Part shown: in pieces, positions 47,128-57,044 of the stretch
Position numbering within the stretch: the stretch's first letter is position 1
Layout: each line of letters opens with the position of its first letter
Assembly: GCF_000968375.1 (NCBI RefSeq)
Contig: NZ_CP009933.1
Location: 4,278,001 to 4,342,000, forward strand
Direction: 5' to 3'
Length of the DNA: 64,000 nt
DNA from: Clostridium scatologenes
GTDB lineage: Bacteria; Bacillota; Clostridia; Clostridiales; Clostridiaceae
The notes under the pieces: generated by a model
Databases searched by the model: none
What the model was told of the DNA's origin: nothing
What the model saw: the letters and a program-made list of their open reading frames with translations, nothing else
Translations under genes and position numbers: made by a program

Positions 47128-48507
47128 TTATTTTTTTACTGGTATCATGATAGTAGATGTTCTAAAATCATAGAACATAAGCCAGTATCCCATAGCCTCT
47201 TCTCTTTCATCATCAACATTTAAAGGCATCCATGTAACAAATCCAGACCTACCACCATAAGGTTGGTCCATCTTAGATTTAGTTCCTGCTATACCATATA
47301 CAAGATATTTCATTTCTCCATCTTTATTAAGCTTATATCCTATTATATAATGCTTTTGTTTTATTATATACTGATAATAATTCATCATAGGATAATATAT
47401 CATTGAGTACCTATTATAATCAGACATATCGTACATGGATTTTGGTGAAGTCACAGGTATCTTATACCAATTACATCTTTTTATTTCAGAAGAAACTTCT
47501 CCCATGAATTCAAACCCTTGTACTAAATTTCTAAAAAAGCTCTTTTCATCCATTTGAGGATAATTTTCATCTACTTTTGGATTTATGTTCGCATCTTTTT
47601 TACTTTGTTTCTTTAATGTGTATTCACGTTCTCCTTTTCCATAGTTGTCTTTTTCCATATCATATTTTTTATTCACATTTTCTTTATTATTCATATTATT
47701 TTTATCACTTATATTAATTTTTTTATTTACATTTTCTTCTGCTTTTGTGTTATCTTTTTTATTTACAATAGATCCTTCTTTTACATTATCTTTTTTAATT
47801 ATGTCCATTTTTTCTTTTACATTATCTTTTTTTGTTACTTTTATTTCTTCTTTTACATTATTCTTTTTTGCCACATTTGACTCTTCTTTTATAATATTCT
47901 TCTTAAAATTATTTTCTTTATTTATATATTGTTCTTTTTTAGAATTATCTTCTTTAGGTAGAATTTTAACATTTTCTATCTGTTTAGTTTTATTTTCTCC
48001 TTTTAAGGATTCTATGTTTTCTTCATACTTGTCAAACATACTGTTCGGAGTATTTGCTACTTTTTCTTTCTCAACCTTTAAGTCAACCATAACAAATGTT
48101 TTCCAATCAGGTATTTCAGTGCTTGCAAATCCACTCATAACAGGTATTATATTTGAATCTAAAAATTTAACTATAGCAGCACCAGAAATCTTATCCATAG
48201 ATATACCAGTACCAGCTATATTATCTGCTGAATATTCATGACAAATATCTGCTCTGCCATAATCATCTATGTTTATCTGTGATATTTTTATTACCTTCCT
48301 TATATCCTTCTTATTACAAATTAAAAGCATATAATAAGGAGCACTTTCTTTTTTTAAGTTTTGTACATAATATGATATTTTGCACTTATCATTTTTCAGC
48401 TCCAATTTTGCGTACCCAGAAGCTACTTTGTCGGAAGATATTGAATACCCTTTTTCATCTTCTTGTAATATTATAAAATACCTACTATAACTCTTTTTTT
48501 GAGCCAA
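47128..48507 (-). CDS. two-domain protein with a repetitive Lys/Asn linker, function unknown
   Basis: 459 residues from a TTG at 48507 (AGGAAG RBS). An N-terminal domain (about 1-145; RYFIILQEDEKGYSISS) and a C-terminal domain (about 320-459; FFRNLVQGFEFMGEVSSEIKRCNWYKIP, MTWMPLN-like end) are joined by a charged linker. The linker between residues of about 211-290 repeats a 12-residue unit around KKDNVKE. No signal peptide or membrane segment is seen. Related proteins with variable linkers occur in other clostridia and may act in spore formation or at the cell surface, but this is a guess. Confidence 0.75.
   Translation of the reverse strand: MAQKKSYSRYFIILQEDEKGYSISSDKVASGYAKLELKNDKCKISYYVQNLKKESAPYYMLLICNKKDIRKVIKISQINIDDYGRADICHEYSADNIAGTGISMDKISGAAIVKFLDSNIIPVMSGFASTEIPDWKTFVMVDLKVEKEKVANTPNSMFDKYEENIESLKGENKTKQIENVKILPKEDNSKKEQYINKENNFKKNIIKEESNVAKKNNVKEEIKVTKKDNVKEKMDIIKKDNVKEGSIVNKKDNTKAEENVNKKINISDKNNMNNKENVNKKYDMEKDNYGKGEREYTLKKQSKKDANINPKVDENYPQMDEKSFFRNLVQGFEFMGEVSSEIKRCNWYKIPVTSPKSMYDMSDYNRYSMIYYPMMNYYQYIIKQKHYIIGYKLNKDGEMKYLVYGIAGTKSKMDQPYGGRSGFVTWMPLNVDDEREEAMGYWLMFYDFRTSTIMIPVKK
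47638..47877 (-). repeat. imperfect 36-bp tandem repeats inside a gene
   Basis: Tandem units encode VAKKNNVKEEI, VTKKDNVKEKM, IIKKDNVKEGS, VNKKDNTKAEE and degenerate copies. On the plus strand TTTTACATTATC(TTTTTT) recurs about every 36 bp. The unit is in frame, so copy-number change would keep the gene open. Confidence 0.7.
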
Positions 48508-48596
48508 CTTCCTATACCTCCATATATTTTATTCATTATAATATATGAAGTAAAATTAAAAAAGTGAACAACTAGTTGTATAATATTGTAAAAAGA

Positions 48597-49433
48597 TTAT
48601 TGTAACTCATATATACAATCTGATAATTTTGCAAATTCTTCTAGAGATAAAGTCTCTCCTCTTCTTTTAAGATCAATGTTTGCATCAATAAATGCCTTTT
48701 CTAAACTTTCCTTTTTCATCCCCAAACTTTTAAGTCCATTCCAAAGAGTTTTTCTTCTCATGTTAAAGGAACTTCTTACTATTTTAAAGAATAATTCTTT
48801 ACTTTTAGTTTTTACTCTAGGTTCTAAAAGTCTAGTCAATTTTATAACTATAGAATCTACTTTTGGTCTAGGCATAAAAGAATCACAACTTACTTTTCTA
48901 ACGATTTCTACATCACAATAATATTGCACAAGTATGGATAGCGCTCCATATTCTTTTCTACCAGGTTCTGCAGCAATTCTTTCGCCCACTTCTTTTTGAA
49001 TCATTATAGTTAAAGATTCAAATTTATAATTTTCTTTCAATAACTTTGATATTATTGGAGTTGTAACATAATAAGGCAAATTAGCTACTACCTTAGTGCC
49101 TTTTTCTTCTCCTATAAGTTCGTTAAAATCTACCTTTAATGCATCCTTATGTACTAATTCAAAATTATTAAATTCCTTAAGTTCTTCATTTAAAATAGGT
49201 ATTAAATCAGAATCTAATTCAATAGCATAAACTTTTTTTGCTTTTTTTAAAAGCTCTTTTGTTAAAGTTCCCACTCCAGGACCTATTTCTATTACCAAGT
49301 CATCTTTACTAATATTAGAATTATCAACTATATCCTGTAATACAGAATCATCTATTAAAAAATTCTGTCCTAAACTTTTTGAAAACTTAAATCCATATTT
49401 TTTTACTATATCCTTTGTAGACAAACCTTCCAT
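48597..49433 (-). CDS. ksgA: 16S rRNA dimethyladenosine transferase
   Basis: 278 residues. SAM-binding motif VIEIGPGVGTLTKELL, the catalytic NLPYYVTT, and FMPRPKVDSIVIKL are those of KsgA/RsmA. It dimethylates two adjacent adenosines near the 3' end of 16S rRNA. The start lies 1 bp after the rnmV stop with a TAAGGAG RBS inside rnmV, so translation is coupled. The order yabE-rnmV-ksgA is conserved in Firmicutes. Confidence 0.97.
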   Translation of the reverse strand: MEGLSTKDIVKKYGFKFSKSLGQNFLIDDSVLQDIVDNSNISKDDLVIEIGPGVGTLTKELLKKAKKVYAIELDSDLIPILNEELKEFNNFELVHKDALKVDFNELIGEEKGTKVVANLPYYVTTPIISKLLKENYKFESLTIMIQKEVGERIAAEPGRKEYGALSILVQYYCDVEIVRKVSCDSFMPRPKVDSIVIKLTRLLEPRVKTKSKELFFKIVRSSFNMRRKTLWNGLKSLGMKKESLEKAFIDANIDLKRRGETLSLEEFAKLSDCIYELQ

Positions 49434-49434
49434 A

Positions 49435-49977
49435 TTATTTCTCCTTATTTATCTTTTTTATTGCCTGTATAAATTCTTCTCTGCTAATTCCATAATTATT
49501 AAGCCTTGTTAAAAACTGAGCTGAGTTACAATATCCTATTCCAAGTTCTTTCCCAAGAATTTCTCTTTTTTCTTTTGATTTATTGTTTCCTGTAAGTTCA
49601 AAAAAAATCATATCATTTATATTAAAGTTAGATACTTTTTCTTTAACTTCACATTTAGCATTCTCTAAAGCTCTTATTATTACTTCTGGTTCAGCATTTT
49701 CTACACCTATATCACCATTTTTTGTTCCATCTTTTTGAGCTATATAAGCATGTTTTATTCCCTTAACTCTTTTAGATATAATTCTTCTTATTTTTTCTCC
49801 TGCAAAATCAGGATCAGTAAAAACTATTACGCCTTGTCGTCTTTGTGCTTCTTTTATTCTTTCTATAACTTTAGCATTAATACCAAATCCACCTACTGCT
49901 ATAATTTCTGCATCTACAGCTCTTTTTACTGCAGTAATGTCATCTCTTCCTTCAACAACAATAACTTCTTTAATCAT
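49435..49977 (-). CDS. rnmV: ribonuclease M5
   Basis: 180 residues. The TOPRIM domain is shown by VVEGRDD at the start and VFTDPDFAGEKIRR near residue 52. RNase M5 trims precursor 5S rRNA. It overlaps functionally with ksgA downstream and follows the yabE-like gene. Confidence 0.96.
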   Translation of the reverse strand: MIKEVIVVEGRDDITAVKRAVDAEIIAVGGFGINAKVIERIKEAQRRQGVIVFTDPDFAGEKIRRIISKRVKGIKHAYIAQKDGTKNGDIGVENAEPEVIIRALENAKCEVKEKVSNFNINDMIFFELTGNNKSKEKREILGKELGIGYCNSAQFLTRLNNYGISREEFIQAIKKINKEK

Positions 49978-50054
49978 ATGCTCCTATTGACCTAAAATTA
50001 CTAAGTCAACATCCTCCTTTTCTATTTTATTATATTTATTTAATATACAGAAAA

Positions 50055-50078
50055 AAATAGGAGCCTTTGCTCCTATTT
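50055..50078 (-). terminator. terminator after the G5/3D-domain protein
   Basis: A 10-bp stem AAATAGGAGC / GCTCCTATTT with a 4-base loop and a T-run, overlapping the stop codon of the gene. Confidence 0.85.
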
Positions 50079-51119
50079 AACTAAATACACATTAATCCAT
50101 CTTACGCCCCAATTGTTTGCTTCTGAATTGGAGTCGAAGAATAAATCAACTCTGTCACCCTTTATAGCTCCCCCTGTATCTTCGGCAATAGCATATCCAT
50201 AACCTTCAATGTAAAGCTTAGTACCAAGAGGTATAACTCTTGGATCAACTGCTACAGAGCTATAGCTACCTACACTTCTTTTAGCTACAGTACCTGTAGC
50301 TGTAATCCCAAAATAAGGATCTCCAGGACTTTTGCCTGTACTCTCATAATCTGAAGTATATCCAGTAGCTCTCATCCTCATAACTGTTGTATAAGGAACC
50401 CTAGTACCACGTGAAGGAGTATAAACATTTAAAGCTCCCATAGCTATAATCTTTTGAACTGGTTGTTTTTTTACTGTTTCACTTATTACTTTTCTTGAAA
50501 TTTCTTTACCATTTTCATAAACAACTCTAGTTAATGTTTCTTTTTCTCCAGGTTTTCCTTCTTGTACTACTCTATTATTACCTTGCTCTATATCTTCATC
50601 TTTTTTTACAACTGTATTATAATCTAGTGGTTTAACTTCCTTAATATCTTTCATCTCAACTCTTGTTACCACTACCATTAGCCCTTCCTTTACAGTTGAA
50701 TCCTTCTTTGGATATATTTTATCAGATTGATGAATTGTTATTTTCTCTGCTTGCAACATTTTTTCAACGTTGTCTTCTGCAGACTTTATATCCAACTTCT
50801 TTCCATCTACAGCAACTTTAACATTTACTGCTCTCTTTATGGATATTTTTGAGTCATTTTCAACTTTATTGTCAAGACTAACCGTGGTCTTATCCTTTGG
50901 TCCTACAGTTATACCATTATTACTCAAAGCACTTCTATAAGTGCTACTTAAAGTCATTATTTTCTTATCTTTACCGTCTATAGAAACTGTGATTGTCTTT
51001 CTTGCACTGCTAATCAATACTACAAAAACTATTAAAACTATTAAAGTCAAGTAGATATACATAGCTTTAGGACCATTGGAAAAATACTTTTTTAAATAGC
51101 CTTTTAATTTTTCCACCAT
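50073..51119 (-). CDS. YabE-like G5 and 3D domain cell-wall protein
   Basis: 348 residues from the ATG at 51119 (CCAGGAGGAGG RBS); the frame upstream is open but lacks an RBS. One transmembrane anchor (about 20-38), DUF348-type repeats (about 40-185), a G5 domain (about 190-240) and a C-terminal 3D domain (about 265-348) with its three aspartates (AVDPRVIPLGTKLYIEGYGYAIAEDTGG and DRVDLFFDS). The family resembles resuscitation-promoting factors and acts on peptidoglycan. It belongs to the tatD-yabE-rnmV-ksgA cluster. Confidence 0.92.
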   Translation of the reverse strand: MVEKLKGYLKKYFSNGPKAMYIYLTLIVLIVFVVLISSARKTITVSIDGKDKKIMTLSSTYRSALSNNGITVGPKDKTTVSLDNKVENDSKISIKRAVNVKVAVDGKKLDIKSAEDNVEKMLQAEKITIHQSDKIYPKKDSTVKEGLMVVVTRVEMKDIKEVKPLDYNTVVKKDEDIEQGNNRVVQEGKPGEKETLTRVVYENGKEISRKVISETVKKQPVQKIIAMGALNVYTPSRGTRVPYTTVMRMRATGYTSDYESTGKSPGDPYFGITATGTVAKRSVGSYSSVAVDPRVIPLGTKLYIEGYGYAIAEDTGGAIKGDRVDLFFDSNSEANNWGVRWINVYLVK

Positions 51120-51397
51120 AAAAATACCTCCTCCTGGTAAGAACGACATTCCTATTATAAGGGCAGTGACGAATTCTGTCAAATATCGCCTTAACATTTT
51201 AGACCATGTAATGCAAATTTTTGCATAAAAATTAATAATAAAATATTTATGATAGCACTTTTTCACTAATGGCCTATATTAAATATTTTTGGTGGAATTT
51301 TTATAAAACTTATTATATTATATGAGACAAATTAACATATAATACTTAAATATAAAATTAATAAAAAGTTAATAAATCGCAATTCAATTTTACACTA

Positions 51398-52198
51398 TTA
51401 TCCTATATTTAGCAACCTCTTGATATTTAAGATAGTTCTACAACTCATTTCCTCACTACTTATACCTTTAATTTCCGCTATTTTATTTATTATGCTAGCT
51501 ATATATTCTGATCTATTTCTTTTACCTCTAAAAGGAACAGGTGCCATGTAAGGACAATCAGTCTCCACTAATATTCTATCAAGCGGAACTTCTTTTACCA
51601 CATCTAAAACCTTTTTAGCATTTTTAAATGTCACTACTCCGGTAAATCCTATGTAATATCCAAGCTTTAAACATTCTCTTGCAAATTCTACACTACCAGA
51701 AAAGCAATGTATTTCACCTTTAACCTCTGGAAACATTTTTATAATATCTAACGTATCTCCATGAGCATCTCTATCATGTATAATTACAGGTAAATTTAAT
51801 TCTTTTGCAAGTTCCATCTGTTTTATAAAAACTTTTTTTTGAATCTCTTTTCCAGGATTTCCCTCGTAATAGTAATCAAGTCCTATTTCCCCTATAGCTT
51901 TAACTTTAGTATTTTTAACTAACTCTTTTAATTCAGAAATAACTTCACTTGTTAATTGATCAGCATGCTCAGGATGAATTCCAACTGCTGCATAAAAAAA
52001 ATCATGCTTATTTGCCAGTTCTACTGAAGCTCTAGTTCCTTCTATAGATGCTCCACAATTTAATACTCCTTGTATTCCATTTTGTCTTAACTCATTTATT
52101 ATGGATTGTCTATCCTCATCAAATTGTTCATCATCATAATGTGCATGAGCATCAAATATGCTTATTTTACCATCAGTTAATTTTATATTATCATCCAT
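51398..52198 (-). CDS. tatD: TatD family hydrolase/DNase
   Basis: 266 residues. Metal ligands: FDAHAHYDDEQF at the start, Glu in IGEIGLDYY, VIIHDRDAH, and the C-terminal ETDCPYMAP. TatD enzymes are metal-dependent 3'-5' exonucleases. GGAGAGATACA is the RBS. A structured leader with its own promoter lies upstream. Part of the metG-tatD-yabE cluster common in Firmicutes. Confidence 0.94.
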   Translation of the reverse strand: MDDNIKLTDGKISIFDAHAHYDDEQFDEDRQSIINELRQNGIQGVLNCGASIEGTRASVELANKHDFFYAAVGIHPEHADQLTSEVISELKELVKNTKVKAIGEIGLDYYYEGNPGKEIQKKVFIKQMELAKELNLPVIIHDRDAHGDTLDIIKMFPEVKGEIHCFSGSVEFARECLKLGYYIGFTGVVTFKNAKKVLDVVKEVPLDRILVETDCPYMAPVPFRGKRNRSEYIASIINKIAEIKGISSEEMSCRTILNIKRLLNIG

Positions 52199-52302
52199 TG
52201 TATCTCTCCATTCATAAACTTAAACATATTTTTTCTTATGGATATATTTTAACCTCCCATTCATAAAGTAAATAAATTTTAATCATGATATTAAAAAGAT
52301 GT

Positions 52303-52400
52303 AATCCGGATTTATCTGGAGTTTAAACTCCCCTTAAATCAAGCTTCACTTGATTAATTGCATTTTAAATACTAAATGATTAAAATTTTGCAATTGCATA
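52303..52400 (-). ncRNA. multi-hairpin leader upstream of tatD, family unknown
   Basis: Four inverted repeats in about 100 bp: AATCCGGATT, GGAGTTTAAACTCC, AATCAAG / CTTGATT, and AATTGCATTTTAA paired with TTAAAATTTTGCAATT. All lie within the transcribed leader if the promoter at 52406-52433 is used. They do not fit a riboswitch I know. The rest of the gap 52199-52623 is AT-rich spacer and the metG terminator. Confidence 0.4.
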
Positions 52401-52405
52401 TTTCC

Positions 52406-52433
52406 ATTTTATTACATTTATTTTTATAGTCAA
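52406..52433 (-). promoter_or_regulatory. probable promoter of tatD
   Basis: TTGACT (52428-52433) and TAAAAT (52406-52411) on the minus strand with a 16-bp spacer. Confidence 0.6.
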
Positions 52434-52533
52434 CTTTTTTTTATTATAATATAAGCGATTTTCTTAACAAAATCTAATATTTGCTCAATCATAATTAGTT
52501 TTATAGCATTGATGATAAATTATTATAAAAAAA

Positions 52534-52586
52534 GCCAAAAATGACTATTTATTCAAAATTTCTTCAGAACAAATAATCATTTTTAG
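52534..52586 (-). terminator. terminator after metG
   Basis: A long stem (about 18 pairs, arms around AAAAATGATTATTTGTTC / GAATAAATAGTCATTTTT) followed by a 7-T run on the minus strand. Confidence 0.82.
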
Positions 52587-52623
52587 TATTAAATTTAAAC
52601 TTTTTACTGAGCTGTATTTATAC

Positions 52624-54558
52624 CTATCTTACAATACTGCCTGTAGGAAGTTCTGATTCAATAGTAGCTGTAAGTAATTTACTATCATCATCTGTAGATG
52701 CTGCTAATATCATTCCCTGGGAAAGTTCTCCTCTTAATTTTACAGGTTTCAAATTTGCAACTAATATTACATTTTTACCTACTAATTCTTCTGGTTTATA
52801 GAATTTAGCTATTCCTGAAACCACTTGTCTTTCCTCGCCACCTAAATCTACCTTCAACTTTAGAAGCTTTTTAGCGCCTTTTACTGGTTCACACGCTAAT
52901 ACCTTAGCTATTCTTAAATCTATCTTTTCAAAATCATCAATTGTTATTTCTTCTTTCAATGGCTGCATTTTAGGTCTATTAGCTGCAGCTTGTTGTTCCT
53001 TAAGTTTATTTAATTCCTCAATTTTTTCATCTACATCTATTCTTGGGAATAAAAGTTCTCCCTTATTTACTTTTGACCCTGCTTTAGTTCCATCAAAAGA
53101 TTTTAAGCTATCCCAAGTTATAACTTCAGCATTTAATTGTTTGTTTATCTTCTCACTAGTATCAGGCAAAAATGCTGATAAACATACTGAAACTATTCTT
53201 AATGATTCCAACAAATTATAAAGTACAGTTCCTAATCTTTCCTTTTTACTTTCATCTTTTGCAAGTATCCAAGGAGTAGTCTCATCTATATATTTATTTG
53301 CTCTTCCTATAAGCTCCCATATACAATCTAATGCTTCTGGAATTCTCAAGTTATCTATACACTGCTCTGCAGCTTTAGGAGTATTTAATGCAACTTTTAT
53401 AAGATCATCATCTATTGCTTCCTTAGCTGTTGCCGATGGAATTATTCCTCCAAAATACTTTTCTACCATTGCACAAGTTCTTGATAATAAATTTCCTAAA
53501 TCATTAGCTAAATCTGAATTTATCTTTTTTATAAATATCTCATTATTAAATAATCCATCTGCTCCAAATGGTATTTCTCTTAATAGATAATATCTTACAG
53601 GATCTGCGCCAAAATGATTTACCAAAAGTACAGGATCTACCACATTTCCTTTAGATTTTGACATTTTTCCTCCATCTACTAGAAGCCAACCATGCCCAAA
53701 TACCTGCTTGGGTAGTGGAAGACCTAATGCCATAAGCATAATCGGCCAATAAATTGTATGGAATCTTAATATGTCTTTGCCTACTAAATGAACATCTGCT
53801 GGCCAATATTTATTATATAAATCTGAATTGCTGCTTCCATATCCAAGCGCTGTTATATAGTTTGCTAAAGCATCTACCCATACGTATACAACATGCTTTT
53901 CATCAAAAGTCACTGGTATTCCCCAATCAAAAGAAGTTCTTGAAACACAAAGATCTTGTAATCCTGGTTTTAAGAAATTATTTATCATTTCATTCTTTCT
54001 TGATTCTGGTTGAATAAATTCCGGATGATTTTCTATATATTCTATAAGTTTTGGAGCATATTTTGACATTTTAAAAAAGTATGCTTCTTCTTTAGCTTTT
54101 TCAACTGGTCTTCCACAATCAGGACACTTTCCATCTACAGCCTGAGTTTCTGTCCAGAAAGATTCACAAGGTGTACAATACCATCCCTCATAAGAATCTT
54201 TATATATATCGCCTTGATCATATAACTTTTTAAATATATCTTGAACTGATTTTACATGATAATCATCTGTAGTTCTTATAAACTTATCATAGCTTATATT
54301 CATTATTTCCCAAAGATCTTTTATTCCTGCAACTATTTCATCAACATAAGCTTTAGGCGTTACACCTTTTGCTTCTGCCAATCTCTGAATTTTTTGTCCA
54401 TGCTCATCTGTACCTGTTAAAAACATTACGTCATATCCTGTAAGTCTTTTAAATCTTGCTAATGAATCAGCCGCAACTGTAGTGTATGTGTTTCCTATAT
54501 GAAGTTTAGCTGATGGATAATAAATTGGTGTTGTAATATAATATGGTTTTTTACACAT
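52624..54558 (-). CDS. metG: methionyl-tRNA synthetase
   Basis: 644 residues. Class I motifs: LHIGNTYTT near residue 20 and KMSKSKGN near residue 300. A zinc-binding pair (CTPC, CPDC) lies near residues 128-147. A C-terminal tRNA-binding (EMAP/Trbp111-like) domain (about 535-644; DFEKIDLRIAKVLACEPV) is fused. It charges tRNA-Met. Preceded by a T-box leader. Confidence 0.97.
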   Translation of the reverse strand: MCKKPYYITTPIYYPSAKLHIGNTYTTVAADSLARFKRLTGYDVMFLTGTDEHGQKIQRLAEAKGVTPKAYVDEIVAGIKDLWEIMNISYDKFIRTTDDYHVKSVQDIFKKLYDQGDIYKDSYEGWYCTPCESFWTETQAVDGKCPDCGRPVEKAKEEAYFFKMSKYAPKLIEYIENHPEFIQPESRKNEMINNFLKPGLQDLCVSRTSFDWGIPVTFDEKHVVYVWVDALANYITALGYGSSNSDLYNKYWPADVHLVGKDILRFHTIYWPIMLMALGLPLPKQVFGHGWLLVDGGKMSKSKGNVVDPVLLVNHFGADPVRYYLLREIPFGADGLFNNEIFIKKINSDLANDLGNLLSRTCAMVEKYFGGIIPSATAKEAIDDDLIKVALNTPKAAEQCIDNLRIPEALDCIWELIGRANKYIDETTPWILAKDESKKERLGTVLYNLLESLRIVSVCLSAFLPDTSEKINKQLNAEVITWDSLKSFDGTKAGSKVNKGELLFPRIDVDEKIEELNKLKEQQAAANRPKMQPLKEEITIDDFEKIDLRIAKVLACEPVKGAKKLLKLKVDLGGEERQVVSGIAKFYKPEELVGKNVILVANLKPVKLRGELSQGMILAASTDDDSKLLTATIESELPTGSIVR

Positions 54559-54594
54559 TCTCTATTCCTCCTTAAAAACTTATAAATTTCTAAT

Positions 54595-54880
54595 AAAAAA
54601 ACCTCTATATGAAGTAATTCCTTCATATAGAGGTGTATATAACACTTTACCACTCTAATTCATCTTTATTTCACAATAAAGACCTCGATAAGTAACTCAA
54701 GCCATAGTAAAAAAGACCTTTTATTACTCTGCACTATAACGGTTGCTTCCGTGTTATCCTAATACAATTTCAAATAACCTGCTCTGGAGCCATGTTCATA
54801 AACTATTTTATTATCGGCTTTCACCTAATCCGATTCTCTTTAAATACTTTCATTTACTACTCTTTCCTTCACAGCATTTC
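54595..54880 (-). promoter_or_regulatory. T-box leader of metG (methionine)
   Basis: On the minus strand AGAGTGGTAAAGTG (54641-54660 region) is the T-box bulge, followed by the terminator stem ACCTCTATATGAAG / CTTCATATAGAGGT (54601-54634) and a T-run. Stem I is recognisable as AAGAGTAGTAAATG, then GGATTAGGTGAAAGCC. An AUG triplet in GAACATGGCTCC is a plausible specifier. It fills the gap 54559-54934. Confidence 0.85.
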
Positions 54881-54887
54881 AATTTTT

Positions 54888-54916
54888 ATAATATTCCATA
54901 TGTTTAGTTCTGTCAA
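54888..54916 (-). promoter_or_regulatory. sigma-A promoter of the metG leader
   Basis: TTGACA (54911-54916) and TATTAT (54888-54893) with a 17-bp spacer on the minus strand. Confidence 0.8.
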
Positions 54917-54934
54917 TAGCATTTTATCTAATTT

Positions 54935-55507
54935 TTAAATAATTTTATCATCTTTAATTTCATCATATTTTTTCTTTACAGATTTTAAGTCTTCCCAAAG
55001 CAATACTTTTTTATTCTCATCTCTAAATAAAGCTGCTGGATGAAAAGTAGCCATAATATAGCATCCTTTTCTTTCAATCCACTTTCCTCTATCTCTTGTT
55101 ATCCTAAAATCGTTTCCTAAAATATACTTCATAGCAGTTGCTCCTAGGCAAACTATAATTTTGGGTTTAATTAAAGCTACTTGATTTCTTAAATATGGCA
55201 AACATGCTACAGCCTCATCTTCATATGGCACTCTATTATTATCTGGTCTGCATTTGCATACATTACATATGTAATAATCATTTTCTCTTATTAAATTCAA
55301 TGCTGTAAGTCCTTTAGTTAAAAGTTGCCCTGCTCTACCAACAAAAGGTAACCCAATTCTATCCTCGTCAGCTCCTGGAGCTTCTCCTACAAAAACTATT
55401 TTTCCTCTACAATTTCCATCCCCAAACACCATATTAGTTCTTTTATTTCCCAGATTACATTTATTACATTGTAAACATTCTTCATATAATTCTCGCCATT
55501 TTAACAA
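54935..55507 (-). CDS. family 4 uracil-DNA glycosylase
   Basis: About 190 residues. Motifs: FVGEAPGADEDRIGLPFVGRAGQLL and ATFHPAALFRD. Iron-sulfur cysteines appear as CLQCNKC near the start and CNVCKCRP with a later AVACLPYL. It removes uracil from DNA. The frame is open to 55534, but a GAGGTGG RBS lies inside that region, and the TTG at 55507 (MLKWRELYEEC) is the best-spaced start. It is monocistronic, divergent from the MATE gene. Confidence 0.93.
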   Translation of the reverse strand: MLKWRELYEECLQCNKCNLGNKRTNMVFGDGNCRGKIVFVGEAPGADEDRIGLPFVGRAGQLLTKGLTALNLIRENDYYICNVCKCRPDNNRVPYEDEAVACLPYLRNQVALIKPKIIVCLGATAMKYILGNDFRITRDRGKWIERKGCYIMATFHPAALFRDENKKVLLWEDLKSVKKKYDEIKDDKII

Positions 55508-55670
55508 CTTAACCACCTCTTTACTCATAATCATCGCTTAGAATGTGCTTAAATTTTATAATATTTCGTATTTCTAAGTACATTTTTCTTAGTATTGTTT
55601 TATTTTATAAAATGAAGTACCATTTATATTATACTACATTATTTTTTAATATGTCTCATGGAGGTACTAA

Positions 55671-57026
55671 ATGTTATATCGCAATACTATAAAAGATGTA
55701 TTAAATCTTGCACTTCCTGCAGTAGGTGAAATGATTCTCTATATGATGATATGGGTATTTGATACTATGATGGTAGGCCAATATGGAGGTAACATAGCTG
55801 TTAGTTCTGTTGGATTAAGCTCTGAAATAATCTATACATTTTCGAATATATTTATAGCTATGGGTTTATCCGTAGGTATTACTTCATTAGTTGCCAGACA
55901 AATAGGATCTAAAAGATTTGAGCTAGCCGAGGAATATTCATCTATAGGATTCTTAGTAGCTTTTATCATAGCTTTTATTGTATCCTTATTAATATTTTCC
56001 TTTTGCGGCAATATGTTAGAAATGGCAGGTGCAACAAAAGAAGTAATGTACAATGGTAAAATATTCATGAGAATAGTTTGCATAGGAATTATTTTTTATA
56101 TGCTTATGAATGTATTAAATGCAATTTTAAGGGGCTGCGGAAATACAAAAACTCCTTTAATAGCTTCTATACTAGTTAATATAATAACAGTAACCTTGGA
56201 CTGGCTATTGATTTTTGGTCACTATGGTTTTCCAGAACTAGGTATAAAGGGAGCTGCAATAGCTACTGCTTCAGCTCAAATATCAGGATTTATATTTATA
56301 CTTTTCTATATAATGAAAAAATCTAAAATTAGACCTAGACTAAAATATATATTAAACCTCAATTTTAAAAATGTAAAAGAATTATTAAGATTAAGTATTC
56401 CAGCTTCATTTCAAGAAGCAGCTTTTTCTACAAGCAGATTATTATGTGTATTCATAATAATGCATCTTGGAAACATAGCTTTTGCTGCTAATCAAATAGT
56501 AACAACTATAGAATCGGTTTCATATATGCCTGGATGGGGATTTGCCATAGCTGCAACTACTTTATCAGGTCACAAATTTGGAGAAAAAAACTTTAAAAAA
56601 TCTAAGGAATATGCCTATACTTGTATGGTATTAGGTGTTATATTGATGGGCTTTTGTTCTATTTTATATTTAATCTTTCCTAGCTTTTTAATAAAACTTT
56701 TCATAAATTCAAAAGAACAGGAAGTTATTAGACTAGGAAGTCTATGCCTTATGGTAGCTGCTGCAGAACAAGTTCCTATGGCAGTTTCCATGATACTTGG
56801 AGGTGCTCTTAAAGGCATAGGAGATACTAAAACACCTTTTATAATTTCACTTATTTCTAGTTGGTTAATACGACTTCCTTTAATGTTTTATTTTATATTT
56901 ATATTAAAGGTTTCTGTAGTATATGTATGGTGGATTACTGCCATTCAATGGGCATTTGAAGGCATCACTATGTTCATTTTATTTAAAAAGAAATTTAGGT
57001 CACTTTCAAAACAAGCAGAAGCTTAA
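55671..57026 (+). CDS. MATE family multidrug efflux transporter
   Basis: 451 residues with about 12 transmembrane segments in two related halves. MATE signatures: FDTMMVGQYGG near residue 30, GCGNTKTPLIASI in the first half, and GALKGIGDTKTPFIISL in the second. Exports cationic drugs or metabolites coupled to sodium or protons. A CATGGAGG RBS precedes the ATG. No linked regulator. Confidence 0.94.
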   Translation: MLYRNTIKDVLNLALPAVGEMILYMMIWVFDTMMVGQYGGNIAVSSVGLSSEIIYTFSNIFIAMGLSVGITSLVARQIGSKRFELAEEYSSIGFLVAFIIAFIVSLLIFSFCGNMLEMAGATKEVMYNGKIFMRIVCIGIIFYMLMNVLNAILRGCGNTKTPLIASILVNIITVTLDWLLIFGHYGFPELGIKGAAIATASAQISGFIFILFYIMKKSKIRPRLKYILNLNFKNVKELLRLSIPASFQEAAFSTSRLLCVFIIMHLGNIAFAANQIVTTIESVSYMPGWGFAIAATTLSGHKFGEKNFKKSKEYAYTCMVLGVILMGFCSILYLIFPSFLIKLFINSKEQEVIRLGSLCLMVAAAEQVPMAVSMILGGALKGIGDTKTPFIISLISSWLIRLPLMFYFIFILKVSVVYVWWITAIQWAFEGITMFILFKKKFRSLSKQAEA

Positions 57027-57044
57027 ACTTCATAATCTAAGCAC

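Noticed and set aside
52303..52400. Known riboswitch (ydaO/c-di-AMP, SAM or T-box) in the tatD leader
   Set aside because: None of the conserved core sequences of these classes is present.
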